Source of the DNA: Candidatus Lindowbacteria bacterium RIFCSPLOWO2_12_FULL_62_27 | GTDB taxonomy: Bacteria; Lindowbacteria; 2-12-FULL-62-27 | Direction: 5' to 3' | Length of the DNA: 64,000 nt | Assembly: GCA_001784175.1 (NCBI GenBank) | Contig: MFPR01000026.1 | Location: forward strand, 62,001 to 126,000 | Shown: positions 8,889 through 17,916 of the stretch, piece by piece | Numbering within the stretch: the first letter of the stretch is position 1 | Layout of the letters: each line of letters starts with the position of its first letter | Made by a program: the position numbers and the translations under genes | Notes under the pieces: model-generated | Database searches by the model: none | Told to the model about the DNA's origin: nothing | The model's input: only the letters and a program-made list of their open reading frames with translations

Positions 8889-11840
8889 TTACAGTGTTCT
8901 GCCCTTTAGGGTTTTGACCCCAAATTTTTTTCCGTCACTTTCAATGACGACGGCCCAGTCCCGGGACGTGTCGTACACGCGGTCGGCGCTGAACAGGTCC
9001 CGGTAATATGTCAGGGTTGCATCATATTCCGTTTTGGCCTCGTCGACAAGCGTTTTGGCCTCGCGGCTCATGCCGTAGAGCAGCTTGAAATTTCCCCCCT
9101 GGCACACGACCATCCCCGGCCGGATCGTCCGGCCGACAGCGGGCGCGCGCGCCGCGGGGGATCCGCCGTGATCCGGGATGAGGAGCGCGTCGGGATCGGC
9201 GCGTGACGCGCCGATCATCCGCGCGGCGAGCGATTCCAGCCCGTGCTCGGTGAGATCGCCGGTGAAGACGGCGTCGAATTCCCCGTACGAGACGACGATT
9301 GCGGCGCTTTGATCCTTGATATTTCCCCCCGAACGCTCCGGTCCCAGGAAGCTGATCCGAAACGGAAACGGCAGGGACCCATCCTCGATGTCCGCAACCC
9401 GAACGCCGGGCGCCGCTTGGATTCTCGGGACGCCGTGCCGGGCCATCGTGACGGAGAGTTGCGCGTACGCGTCGTAGAGCCGGCGGACGTGGGGTTTGTG
9501 TTTGGACGCGAGGAGCGCGGGATCGTTCAGATGTTCGAGAAAAATCCGGAATCCTTGCGCGGAATCGGTTGCGGCCGTTGACGAAAATGCCGCCCAATCA
9601 GGGATGGGCGCCGGATCGTAGAACCGCAGCACCTTGAACCCGTCGGCGATGGTCGCGAGTCCCTCCGAATGTTCAGGCCCGAGCGCCGAGAGGACGATAC
9701 CCCCCACGGTGGTGATGCCCTGCTTCAGCAGAAACGGCGCCAGAATTTTCTCACCGACGTTCGAACGCTTGTCCATCGAGTCCAAGCCTCCGTCCACAAG
9801 GTAAGTCCGCCCGGCCGGGTCCTGGATGGCGGCGGCGCTGCCGAAGGAGGTCGAGAAGAAGGTGATACGCAGAATTTTTGGCGGGATCGCGGGTGGCCGG
9901 CGGAGGCCCCCTGCCGTCAACCCTGCGGCCACTGCGAGGGCGAGAATGCCGAGCAGGATCGCGTTTCGCCGGATCACCGGGCTGGGAGGGTTCACTATAT
10001 ACTTATAGAATATATCCCTACCATATATATATAGCGCCTCATGCCAGACCATGAGTGCGACTGCGGCGTAATAGACGGCGAGCCGGCCAAGGGTCAGATT
10101 TTCTATGAAAGGGTATGGAAACCAGAGTGTTGAGAGATGCGCCACATAAAAAAAGACTTTGATGAGGCAGTCGTTCGCCGCGTTGATAATGAGCGCGATG
10201 AAAAGGCCGGGACCCGGAATCATCCCTACCAGCCCCGCCACGAGCCCAAGGGGAACAATCAATCCTGCCAGCGGAAGCGCCACCAGGTTGGCGACGGGGC
10301 TGGCAAGCGAGAGGCGGCCGAAATAATACGATGAGAGCGGAAAAATCATGCCGATCAGGACAGCGGCCTGCGCCGACACGCACAGCCGGACCAGAAGCGG
10401 CAGCCGCTCGTAGGAGCAGGTCGCCGCGAGGGCCGTGTCCGAGGCTTTGCGGCAGCACCACACAAATCCTCCGGCGAGGAACGCGAGCAGCGCGGCGAGT
10501 GCGCCCGGATTTGGAATCCGGTCATACAGCGGGTAGGAACCAAGCGCCAGAAGAAAGATCACGGACGCGGCCGCGTACAGGAAGGGCCATCCCCGGAGTC
10601 TGGCCAGCGCGCGGTTGATCGGCCAGGAAATGATCCCAATCGACAAAATGGCGGCGAAGGAAAGAGTGAAGGAGGGCTGGACGAGAAAGCGGGGATTCAC
10701 CATCAGAATGATCATGGCGGCCGAGGAGGCGGAGAAGATCAGCGAGGACTGGAAGGCGCCGGGGGCCAGGGCCATCAAGAAGATCGTGACCGAGCACATG
10801 ATGGTCGCCCGCATCCCGGACGGCGGCATGCCGGTGATGATCAGGAAAATGAACAGGACGAGAATGATGAGCGGCGCCTGGACGCGCAGCGGGAGGCGGA
10901 AGATGCTGAAGACGACCAGAAAGAGGCCGCTGATCAGCGTCACGTGCTGGCCCGACACGGCCAGAACGTGCGTGAGGCCTGCCACCCGGCACTCGTCGAG
11001 CACCCAGCGGTCGTGGCCCTGGAAGACGCACATGACGCCGTCCAGGGGCGCCCGCACGCCGAGCGTGACGCCGGCGAGAAAGGTCGACTGCGGATAGGGA
11101 ATGGTGCGGATGTAAACGGACAGAATTTTTTCCTTGATCGCGAGCGCCCACTCTTTCAGAAAAAAGCCTTCGCCCTGATCCAAAATTTCGACGGGCGGCG
11201 GCGATCCCCAGGAGACCGTGACGGTCTGCACGCCGAAGATGCCCTGGTCCGCGAGAAATTCGCGATAGGAAAATCCGTGCGGGTTGACCTCGCCCGGCGG
11301 GTTGAGCAGAGGCGCGTTGACGCGGATCCGCCATCCGTAGACAACGCTTCGGCTGTATTCCTCGTACAGTTCCCGGGCCGTGCGGCGGATGGCGACTTCG
11401 ACCAGCCCGCCGCTGACGTCCCGGAAATCGGTTCCCGGACCCTCCGGCTGGATGCGAATGGGGCTCAGCGTGAACGTCACGCGGTCGGCGGAGACTTCGG
11501 GGTCGCTGATCACCACGCCTTCGACGCTGGCCCGCCGGTCCCAGGAGTCGGAAACGAAATTGGAGACGTGACCCGGATCGTCCAACGTGACGCTCCGCGA
11601 GTACCGCGCCCATCCGAGAAAAAAAGTGGCGGCGCAGAGGATCAGGGTGGCCGCCACCACGGGCAGGCGGCCCCGCCGGGACCGGACATAGCCCCACATG
11701 GAGAGGAGAAAGAGGACAGCGAAACAGGCAAATGCCGCGCGGCTCTGGCCGGCGCCGAGCGGATGGAGTTCCCCGGCCGCGACGCCGGTCACGAATGCGA
11801 TCGCCTGGGCTGTCAGGCGCCGCATCCAGGATTCAGGCAT
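8889..11840 (-). CDS. comEC: ComEC/Rec2 DNA-uptake channel with degenerate MBL domain
   Basis: This 983-aa polytopic inner-membrane protein matches the three-part ComEC layout. An N-terminal DUF4131-like region occupies about residues 1-230. The competence domain (about 255-640) carries the signature LTHVLAVSGQHVTLISGL near residue 293 and IITGMPPSGMRATIMC. A C-terminal MBL-like domain starts near residue 670 with ITFFSTSFGSAAAIQDPAG. ComEC passes single-stranded DNA across the inner membrane during natural transformation. In the MBL-like domain the expected xSHPHxDHxxG reads LSALGPEHSEGL near residue 718, so most zinc ligands are missing; FTGDLTEHG and IPDHGGS remain. It overlaps the upstream 58-aa gene by one base (TAATG) and directly abuts the double-HhH gene downstream. 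The domain is probably non-catalytic and structural. Confidence 0.93.
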   Translation of the reverse strand: MPESWMRRLTAQAIAFVTGVAAGELHPLGAGQSRAAFACFAVLFLLSMWGYVRSRRGRLPVVAATLILCAATFFLGWARYSRSVTLDDPGHVSNFVSDSWDRRASVEGVVISDPEVSADRVTFTLSPIRIQPEGPGTDFRDVSGGLVEVAIRRTARELYEEYSRSVVYGWRIRVNAPLLNPPGEVNPHGFSYREFLADQGIFGVQTVTVSWGSPPPVEILDQGEGFFLKEWALAIKEKILSVYIRTIPYPQSTFLAGVTLGVRAPLDGVMCVFQGHDRWVLDECRVAGLTHVLAVSGQHVTLISGLFLVVFSIFRLPLRVQAPLIILVLFIFLIITGMPPSGMRATIMCSVTIFLMALAPGAFQSSLIFSASSAAMIILMVNPRFLVQPSFTLSFAAILSIGIISWPINRALARLRGWPFLYAAASVIFLLALGSYPLYDRIPNPGALAALLAFLAGGFVWCCRKASDTALAATCSYERLPLLVRLCVSAQAAVLIGMIFPLSSYYFGRLSLASPVANLVALPLAGLIVPLGLVAGLVGMIPGPGLFIALIINAANDCLIKVFFYVAHLSTLWFPYPFIENLTLGRLAVYYAAVALMVWHEALYIYGRDIFYKYIVNPPSPVIRRNAILLGILALAVAAGLTAGGLRRPPAIPPKILRITFFSTSFGSAAAIQDPAGRTYLVDGGLDSMDKRSNVGEKILAPFLLKQGITTVGGIVLSALGPEHSEGLATIADGFKVLRFYDPAPIPDWAAFSSTAATDSAQGFRIFLEHLNDPALLASKHKPHVRRLYDAYAQLSVTMARHGVPRIQAAPGVRVADIEDGSLPFPFRISFLGPERSGGNIKDQSAAIVVSYGEFDAVFTGDLTEHGLESLAARMIGASRADPDALLIPDHGGSPAARAPAVGRTIRPGMVVCQGGNFKLLYGMSREAKTLVDEAKTEYDATLTYYRDLFSADRVYDTSRDWAVVIESDGKKFGVKTLKGRTL

Positions 11841-12016
11841 TACTCTCCGGTCATGTCATCGGACGATTCGACCGGGATGTTGGAGAAAACTCCTCGGTTG
11901 GATTCCAGTATTTGTTTCGGCCGGTACGCGGGATCCAGGAGGACGACGGCCATTCCCGCGCAGAGCGCGAGGACGATGGTCCAGCCGAGGATCCGGGCGT
12001 TGGCGTCCGATTTCAT
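11840..12016 (-). CDS. 58-aa single-pass membrane protein
   Basis: This small gene reads MKSDANARILGWTIVLALCA at its start and ends DDMTGE. Hydrophobic residues from about 10 to 27 make one membrane span, with a short soluble tail of about 30 residues. It is supported by its position: its ATG overlaps the ndk stop codon (ATGA, 12013-12016) and its TAA shares a base with the comEC ATG (11840), the same coupling seen along the whole operon. I do not recognise the family. A small accessory subunit of the ComEC channel is possible but only inferred. Confidence 0.65.
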   Translation of the reverse strand: MKSDANARILGWTIVLALCAGMAVVLLDPAYRPKQILESNRGVFSNIPVESSDDMTGE

Positions 12017-12423
12017 GTCCCGCCGAAAAAGAATTCGATTTCCCGCGCGGCCGATTCCGGGCTGTCCGAGCCGTGGACGATGTTGCGGGTGATCTCGCGC
12101 GCGAACTCGGCGCGGATGGTTCCCGGAATCGCCTGCTTGTAATTCGTCGCGCCCATGATGTCCCGCACGCGCCGGATCGCGTCTTCGCCCTCCACCACCA
12201 TCCCGACGACCGGGCCGGACGAGACGAAGGCGACCAGCTCGTCGAAAAAGGGCTTGCCGCGGTGCATCCCGTAAAACTCCTGCGTCCGGCCCGGAACCAG
12301 CCGCGTCATCCGCAGGGCTGAAATTTTCAAGCCGTTCGATTCGTACCGCCTGAGAACCTCGCCGATCAGGCCGCGGTCCACGCCGTCCGGCTTCACCATC
12401 GAAAACGTTCGCTCTATCGCCAT
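12013..12423 (-). CDS. ndk: Nucleoside diphosphate kinase
   Basis: This 136-aa cytosolic enzyme transfers the gamma phosphate of ATP to nucleoside diphosphates. It has the standard length and landmarks: MAIERTFSMVKPDGVDRGLIG at the start, RGKPFFDELVAFVSSGPVV, and the active-site histidine in NIVHGSDSPESAAREIEFFF near the C-terminus. The ATG at 12423 follows GGAGGAG. It overlaps the end of the permease gene by 10 nt and the start of the 58-aa gene by 4 nt, so it is embedded in the com operon. That placement would suit re-phosphorylation of nucleotides released from imported DNA, which is inference. Confidence 0.97.
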   Translation of the reverse strand: MAIERTFSMVKPDGVDRGLIGEVLRRYESNGLKISALRMTRLVPGRTQEFYGMHRGKPFFDELVAFVSSGPVVGMVVEGEDAIRRVRDIMGATNYKQAIPGTIRAEFAREITRNIVHGSDSPESAAREIEFFFGGT

Positions 12424-14129
12424 GTCCAACTCCTCCGGATGAGATGATACAGGATCAGCGCGCCAAGCGCGACCGCGCAATATAACTTGAAATCCCCCGA
12501 CTCGGCCACGTGGTGGGCGCCGACCGTCGCCCTGGGGTTCAGCCCCAGCCAGAGATAAATGTGGTTGAGGAGCAGGCCGAACGCGAGCGAGCAGAAAGCG
12601 ATCGACGCGAGATAGATCGCGACGGACCGCTTGCCCATGAATCGCGCCAGCATGACGATCCCCGCCGTGTTGCTCGCGGGCCCGGCCAGAAGGAAGACGA
12701 GGGCGGCGCCGGGACTGGCGCCCTTGAGGAGCAGCGCCGCGGCCAGCGGCGTGGTGGCGGAGGCGCAAATGTAGAGGGGAATCGACACGAGCAGCATGAT
12801 CAGCATGCCGGGCAGGCCGCCTCCGAGCGCGCGTTCGAGGGCCTCGGGCGGAACCGCCGCCATGATCACGCCGGCCGCGAGAAATCCGATGAGGAGCCAG
12901 AGCGACATGTCCTCCAGAAAATCGCCGAGGCCGTAGGTGACGGCGCGTTGGAGTCCCGCAAGGATCGTCGGGCGCGCCGGCGCCGGCGGCCGCGGTTCGG
13001 CGGGGTGACATTTGTCGCATGTCCCTTGGTCGCTCGACGGCGCCGCCGATGTTTCCTTTTCGCCGAACAGGACTTCCAGCACGCCGGCCGTGACGCCTGT
13101 GCAGAAGGCGGCGACGGGGCGGAAGACGGTGTAGATCGGGTCGAGGAGCGCGTAGGTGACGGCGATGGAGTCGACTCCGGTTTCGGGCGTGGTGATGAGA
13201 AACGCCGAGGTGGCGCCGCGCGACGCGCCCATCCGCCGCAGCGACAGGGCGGCCGGGATGACCCCGCAGGAACAGAGCGGGAGCGGAATGCCGAACAGCG
13301 CGGCCTTCACGACCGGCTTGAAGCGCCCCCGTCCGAGGTGCCCGGCAACGCGTTCGGGAGACAGGAACGCATAGACGAGGCCGCCCATGAGACAGCCGAA
13401 GAGGATGTAAGGCGCCGCGTCCTGATAAATGTTCCAGCCGCCCCGCAGCGCGGCGAGTCCAAACCGGCCCATGGCGTCGGCGACCGCGCGCATGTCCATC
13501 TCGCCGTGGGTGGCCACCCAGAGGCCCAGCGCGGCGAGGAGAACGCCGGTGATCAGGCCGCCGTTTTCTTCGATGAACTTCCATCGCATGTTCGACAGCC
13601 GGTCCCCGAAGGCCATCACGATGGCCGTCATGCCCAGCGTGGTCGTGACCACGACCACGGCCGACAGAAGCAGCACGAGGCGCCAACTGTCGGCGGCGGC
13701 CAGGAGATACAGCGGCAAAATCTCGGCGCAGGGAGACAGGGACAGCATGCCGATCAGGGCCGTGATCATGAGGGCTTCCGTGGCCGCCGAATATTTCGAC
13801 GGCTCGAAATGCCGGTGCAGATGCCGGCCGAACATCCGGCCGAGAATCAATAGGACACCCAGACCGATGAGGATCGCCGCCGAGAGGGATTCCAGCAAAT
13901 CCTGGTGCGTCTTGAGATACGTCTGTCCCGCGTAAGCGATCGCAAGCCCCAGCGCGAGGGTGACAGAGGAATGGAGGAATCCGGCGGCGCAGGTGACGGC
14001 GGCGAGTTTTGTGCGGGACCAGCGCCTCAGGCTTCCGACGAGGACGAACGGGCCCCAATGGTTGGGGATGGCGGAGTGGACGAGCGACAGGAGGAACGCG
14101 CCGAACAGGACACTGGATTCCGCGGCCAC
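12414..14129 (-). CDS. Fused membrane permease: NiCoT/TauE-like domain plus ArsP/SO_0444-type permease
   Basis: This is a 571-aa polytopic protein with two parts. Residues 1-205 have HSAIPNHWGPFVLVG in the first helix region, then GFLHSSVTLALG and an HLHRHFEP loop, like NiCoT/UreH or sulfite-exporter-type membrane domains. Residues 225-570 match the permease family of ArsP and SO_0444-type metal efflux proteins: PLPLCSCGVIPAALSLRRMG, SAFLITTPETGVDS, and later IPLYICASATTPLAAALLLKG and GPASNTAGIVMLARF. The loop between the halves of the permease carries CDKCH, a possible metal site. Translation starts at a GTG at 14129, 7 nt after the sensor gene, and the end overlaps ndk by 10 nt. Metal or metalloid export is the likely role; substrate is unknown. 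Confidence 0.8.
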   Translation of the reverse strand: MAAESSVLFGAFLLSLVHSAIPNHWGPFVLVGSLRRWSRTKLAAVTCAAGFLHSSVTLALGLAIAYAGQTYLKTHQDLLESLSAAILIGLGVLLILGRMFGRHLHRHFEPSKYSAATEALMITALIGMLSLSPCAEILPLYLLAAADSWRLVLLLSAVVVVTTTLGMTAIVMAFGDRLSNMRWKFIEENGGLITGVLLAALGLWVATHGEMDMRAVADAMGRFGLAALRGGWNIYQDAAPYILFGCLMGGLVYAFLSPERVAGHLGRGRFKPVVKAALFGIPLPLCSCGVIPAALSLRRMGASRGATSAFLITTPETGVDSIAVTYALLDPIYTVFRPVAAFCTGVTAGVLEVLFGEKETSAAPSSDQGTCDKCHPAEPRPPAPARPTILAGLQRAVTYGLGDFLEDMSLWLLIGFLAAGVIMAAVPPEALERALGGGLPGMLIMLLVSIPLYICASATTPLAAALLLKGASPGAALVFLLAGPASNTAGIVMLARFMGKRSVAIYLASIAFCSLAFGLLLNHIYLWLGLNPRATVGAHHVAESGDFKLYCAVALGALILYHLIRRSWTWR

Positions 14130-14136
14130 GGCGAAT

Positions 14137-15339
14137 TTACTTCATGTGCCAGGCGAGAAGGTTCGGGAGAAATCCGGCGAAGATGCGGGCGGCCAGAAGG
14201 TCCTTGGAATCGAAGGCGCCGACCTTGTTGTGCAGGACCAGTGCGCCGAGCGGGCGCTCGGCCGAAACCGCGATCAGCAGCGCCTGCGAGGCGCCGGACG
14301 GGTAGCCCTCCAGAAGCTCCGTCGCGCCGACGTTCAGGGCCTCCTTGAGCCGGGGATGCGTGGACGGATCGAGCGATTCCTGCGTTTCGTTGACGTAGGT
14401 CCGGCCGTCGTACCGGCCCGACAACTGCCATGGCGCGCCGTTGGAAGCGTCATGGACATAGAAGGACACCATGCGGCACCGGAAGAGCCGGACGCTCGAC
14501 AGGACCGAGCGGCGGACGAAGGCCGCGAGGTCGGCGGCGCCGGAAATTTCCCGGACCGCCTCCATGATGTTGAAGAAACTGCCGCCATCGACGTCCTTGC
14601 TGTCGCGCTCGCGCTTCTGCTCGGCCAGCTTCTTCGAGAACTCGATTTCGGCTTTCTTCATCTCGTGCTGAACAAATTCGGCCAGCGCGCCCGACGTTTT
14701 CGATTCCCAGCGCTTGGTCACCCCTGCCGCGATGAGCGCGAGCAAGAGAACGCAGGCGATGGCGACGGCGCCGGGCGTGCGGAGCTGCCGGAGCGTCCGG
14801 GCGATGACTTCGGATTTGAAGAATCCCATCTCGACCTCTCCGAGTTTGACGGTGCCCTTCTTGGCGGTGAGCGGTGTGTAGGCGCGGTAGATTTTCTTGC
14901 CGGACGGCAGTTTCATGGGCACAAGGTCGGATCCCGAAGTGGCCATGAGGAGTTTGGCCTTGTTCTGAATGGTCGCCAGATGCGCAAGGTCCGAGTTGGC
15001 GGGCCCGGTCGCGCCGAGGGCCGTTGAGGTGGCCCACACGAGAACGCGGCCCTGGGGATCGAAGACGGCGAGGTGCGACACAAGGGGCGACCGGATGAGG
15101 TTCCCGGCGGCGCGCTTGAGGGCGACGTCATCGCGGTTTTCGAAATTCTCGGTGTTGGACAGGACAAAGAGCCTCATCTGCGCGGCGGCGGCCGCAAGCT
15201 CCGAGTCCAGCGCCTCCATGAAAAAAGCGCCCAGGAGCAGCCCGAACAACATCGCGCTGACCCCGATCGTCCCATAGAGCAGCCGGCTGGACAGCGCGAT
15301 CCGTTTCTTGAGTTTCTCCTCGAGGTCCTCCGCTCCCAT
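14137..15339 (-). CDS. Two-span membrane sensor with GAF domain
   Basis: This 400-aa protein has a short basic N-terminus, membrane span 1 at about residues 17-40 (LLYGTIGVSAMLFGLLLGAFF), a periplasmic sensor of about 140 residues (LAVFDPQGRVLVWATS is typical of CHASE/dCache-like domains), span 2 near 190-210, a charged helical linker and a cytoplasmic GAF-like domain (about 250-400). No kinase, GGDEF or phosphatase motif follows, so the output is unclear; it may signal through a partner. The start at 15339 is chosen because AGGGTGA lies 5 nt upstream; the frame is open further 5' but without a ribosome site. It is the first gene of the com operon, so it may sense a condition for DNA uptake (inference). 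Confidence 0.75.
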   Translation of the reverse strand: MGAEDLEEKLKKRIALSSRLLYGTIGVSAMLFGLLLGAFFMEALDSELAAAAAQMRLFVLSNTENFENRDDVALKRAAGNLIRSPLVSHLAVFDPQGRVLVWATSTALGATGPANSDLAHLATIQNKAKLLMATSGSDLVPMKLPSGKKIYRAYTPLTAKKGTVKLGEVEMGFFKSEVIARTLRQLRTPGAVAIACVLLLALIAAGVTKRWESKTSGALAEFVQHEMKKAEIEFSKKLAEQKRERDSKDVDGGSFFNIMEAVREISGAADLAAFVRRSVLSSVRLFRCRMVSFYVHDASNGAPWQLSGRYDGRTYVNETQESLDPSTHPRLKEALNVGATELLEGYPSGASQALLIAVSAERPLGALVLHNKVGAFDSKDLLAARIFAGFLPNLLAWHMK

Positions 15340-15600
15340 GGGGGTCACCCTACCAGCGCCGGGAGGCCGGACACAAGGGCGGCGTCTGTCGAAGCGCGTC
15401 CCCCGGGCCAGGAAATTTTCTTGACACCGATCCTTCCTCGACGAACTCTGGTCCGGCAAACTTGTATAAAAACCCGGGTGCTTGACCTATTCGTCGGCTG
15501 ATACTACCGTTCGGTGGTTTTTACAGGACGGGTGTGTGAGCGCTTCGCATTTGCATGCCGAATATTGCGAAATCCTCTGGTTCGGACGGGAATCATCGGG

Positions 15601-17916
15601 ATGGGTAGAAACTGCACACGGTTGCGGCGTGCGCCGCATTGCCTCATGGGCTATGTTCTCGCTATTGCCTGTTGCCTGTCGCCTCTTGCCTCCCAACCAT
15701 CCCACGCCGCGCAAATCCTGAACGGCACGCTGGCCGACGTCCAAGGCGACGTCAAAATCCGGCGCGCGGGGTCGGACCTCAAGCGGCCGGCATCCTCGGG
15801 GGCGCGCGTTGAACCGGGCGATGCCGTCATCACCGGGACATCCGGGCGTGCCTCCATCCAATTCGAACACGGAAAACTCGGGCTCGCCAACTCGACACAG
15901 ATGACCCTCCTTCGCTGCATGACCAGCCGCGACGAAGTCTTCGCCGAACTGGCGCTCACGGCCGGGTCCGCCGAGGCCTATATTAATATGGAGAGGCGCA
16001 AGGAACTCTGGTTTGACATTCTCACTCCGACCCAGCTTGCGCGCGGCGAGGGCAACAAAAAGAGTGCGACCCGCTTGAACGTGTCGCATAACGCCGGCGG
16101 CACAACCGTCACAGACAGCGAGGTCGGGCGGTGGAGGTATCAGCCGATCATGCTGCCGGATCTTCCGCCCGCCGTTCAGGCCGTGCTGACGGACAATGCC
16201 AAGGCGTCCGCACGTGTGAAAACATACATATCCGCGGAATTAAGCGACAGCGCGCTGACCGCTTACGAGGTCGTGTCCAACGCGGGCGCGCCGGATATCG
16301 CAGCGGTTCAGACGCAGACTGTGCCGCAGACAACGCCGCCGATCGTTGCTCCCGCCGAGAAACAGTCAGCACCGACTCCGCCAGCCGTTCTCTCGGCCGA
16401 GACATCGCCGATGCCCGTTGTCCCGGTTGCGCCATCCCCCGTTCCGGCTCCGGAGCCGCTTGTCATTTCGCCGGCGAAATCGAGGGTCTTCTCCGGAGCG
16501 CAGATCACATTCAAAGTCCAAGGCGGCACGGGCAAGCGAATGTTCAATTTGATGCCGGGAGGTATGGAAGCCGGTTCCACGCTCGACGCGGACGGGAAGT
16601 ACACAGCCGGCGTCATCGGCTCCGGCACGCAGACGGATGTGGTGCAAGTCAGGGACGAAGCCAACGCCGTGGCCGAAGCGACCGTCACGGTGGCGGCTGT
16701 TCTTCAGCTCACAGCGGGAATCAACAAAGTTCCGTCCGACATGGCCAACCCGATGCGGCTCCAAGTTATGGGAGGATTCGCTCCGTACGTTTATTCGATC
16801 TCGGACAATAAATCAGGCGGCAGCGTCAATGAAGCGGGCCGCTACAAACCGGGCAAGACAGGCGGCGTGACCGACATGATCACCGTGACCGACGACGCCG
16901 GAAACAAGGCGACGGTTTCGATCGAAGTGACCGCGCCGGCTCCTCTGGTTCCGCCCAAGTCTACGAACACCGTCAAGCCCAAATTGGAATCCGTCACCGC
17001 CCAGACTGTTTTCGTCATCGGTGACAAATGGACGGGCAACCCGACCATCACCTACCAATGGTTGCGCGATGGAACCTCCATCTCGGGCGCGACGGCCAAA
17101 ACGTATACGCCGACCACCGACGACGCCGGGCGCAAGGTTACGTGTCAAGTTACCGCGACGAACGAGGGCGGAACGAGCACGGAGGCCACAGAGGCCATCG
17201 GCATCTTGAAGATCGCCGATCCTGTCTTGAGCGGCGAACCGTTGGTCGGCTCGACGCTGATGGTTGACGGCCCCGGCAAATGGACGGGCAGCTCTCCAAT
17301 CACGTTCACCTACAAGTGGATCCGTGACGCTCATGAAATATCGGGCGCGACGCAGGCGTCGTACAAACTGACGGACGCTGATCAGGGGGCGAAGATATCG
17401 TGCTCTGTGTCAGCAGTGAACGAGGCCGGTACGAGATATGCGGGCACCGAACAGGTAACGGTCAATGCGGCGCCCATCAAACCGGCGCTGACGGGGCCGC
17501 TGACCATTTCTCCGGCGAGCTTGCGGCTCTTTTACGGAACCTCGCAGACATTCACCGTTACGGGTGGCAGCGGCAATCTAAAATTTTCGATGGCGGCAAA
17601 CAATTCGGGTGGTTCGGTCGACCAGAGCGGAAAATATACGGCAGGGAAGGACATCGCATCCGTCCCGGAAGTGGATATGATTCGGGTAGTAGACGAAGCC
17701 AACGGAGCGGTCTTCGCGACTGTGACGGTCGCGGCGGAACTGCAACTGACGGCGCCGAACAACACCATCCCGGCCGATTCGGCCAACCCGATGAGACTCG
17801 CCACGGTAGGCGGATTCCCTCCATTTAAATGCAGATATATCTCGCGCGGCCGAACCGGCACATCGAGAACATCTCGTTCGAACGTCTGGTGGGCGGCGTC
17901 AGACTGGCGGATATGA
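15601..17916 (+). CDS. Secreted FecR/Ig-like domain protein, 3'-truncated
   Basis: The start is taken at 15601 because MGRNCTRLRRAPHC then gives a normal signal peptide (core YVLAIACCLSPLA, cleavage near PSHA); a GTG at 15514 is also open. A FecR-like domain follows (about residues 37-165, GDVKIRRAGSDLK and GDAVITGTSGRASIQF), then a Pro-rich linker and Ig-like/cadherin-like repeats. One unit (LVISPAKSRVFSGAQ to VSIEV) recurs later (LTISPASLRLFYG) but breaks off after VGGFPPFK where the first copy continues with YVYSISDNKSGG. From 17829 the DNA is homologous to the barrel gene in another frame, so the last 29 residues are spurious. The gene has lost its 3' end at a recombination joint. Confidence 0.7.
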   Translation: MGRNCTRLRRAPHCLMGYVLAIACCLSPLASQPSHAAQILNGTLADVQGDVKIRRAGSDLKRPASSGARVEPGDAVITGTSGRASIQFEHGKLGLANSTQMTLLRCMTSRDEVFAELALTAGSAEAYINMERRKELWFDILTPTQLARGEGNKKSATRLNVSHNAGGTTVTDSEVGRWRYQPIMLPDLPPAVQAVLTDNAKASARVKTYISAELSDSALTAYEVVSNAGAPDIAAVQTQTVPQTTPPIVAPAEKQSAPTPPAVLSAETSPMPVVPVAPSPVPAPEPLVISPAKSRVFSGAQITFKVQGGTGKRMFNLMPGGMEAGSTLDADGKYTAGVIGSGTQTDVVQVRDEANAVAEATVTVAAVLQLTAGINKVPSDMANPMRLQVMGGFAPYVYSISDNKSGGSVNEAGRYKPGKTGGVTDMITVTDDAGNKATVSIEVTAPAPLVPPKSTNTVKPKLESVTAQTVFVIGDKWTGNPTITYQWLRDGTSISGATAKTYTPTTDDAGRKVTCQVTATNEGGTSTEATEAIGILKIADPVLSGEPLVGSTLMVDGPGKWTGSSPITFTYKWIRDAHEISGATQASYKLTDADQGAKISCSVSAVNEAGTRYAGTEQVTVNAAPIKPALTGPLTISPASLRLFYGTSQTFTVTGGSGNLKFSMAANNSGGSVDQSGKYTAGKDIASVPEVDMIRVVDEANGAVFATVTVAAELQLTAPNNTIPADSANPMRLATVGGFPPFKCRYISRGRTGTSRTSRSNVWWAASDWRI

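Noticed and set aside
10944-12092. 382-codon plus-strand frame over comEC and ndk
   Set aside because: It crosses several real genes with strong motifs on the other strand and has no domain of its own.
12510-13853. 447-codon plus-strand frame across the permease gene
   Set aside because: Its translation is highly charged and Arg-rich and lies antisense to well-matched permease motifs.
17821-17832. Programmed frameshift (TTTAAAT) joining the FecR/Ig gene to the pseudogene
   Set aside because: The heptamer is in the wrong phase for a -1 shift, and an in-frame TAA directly precedes the ATG at 17829.
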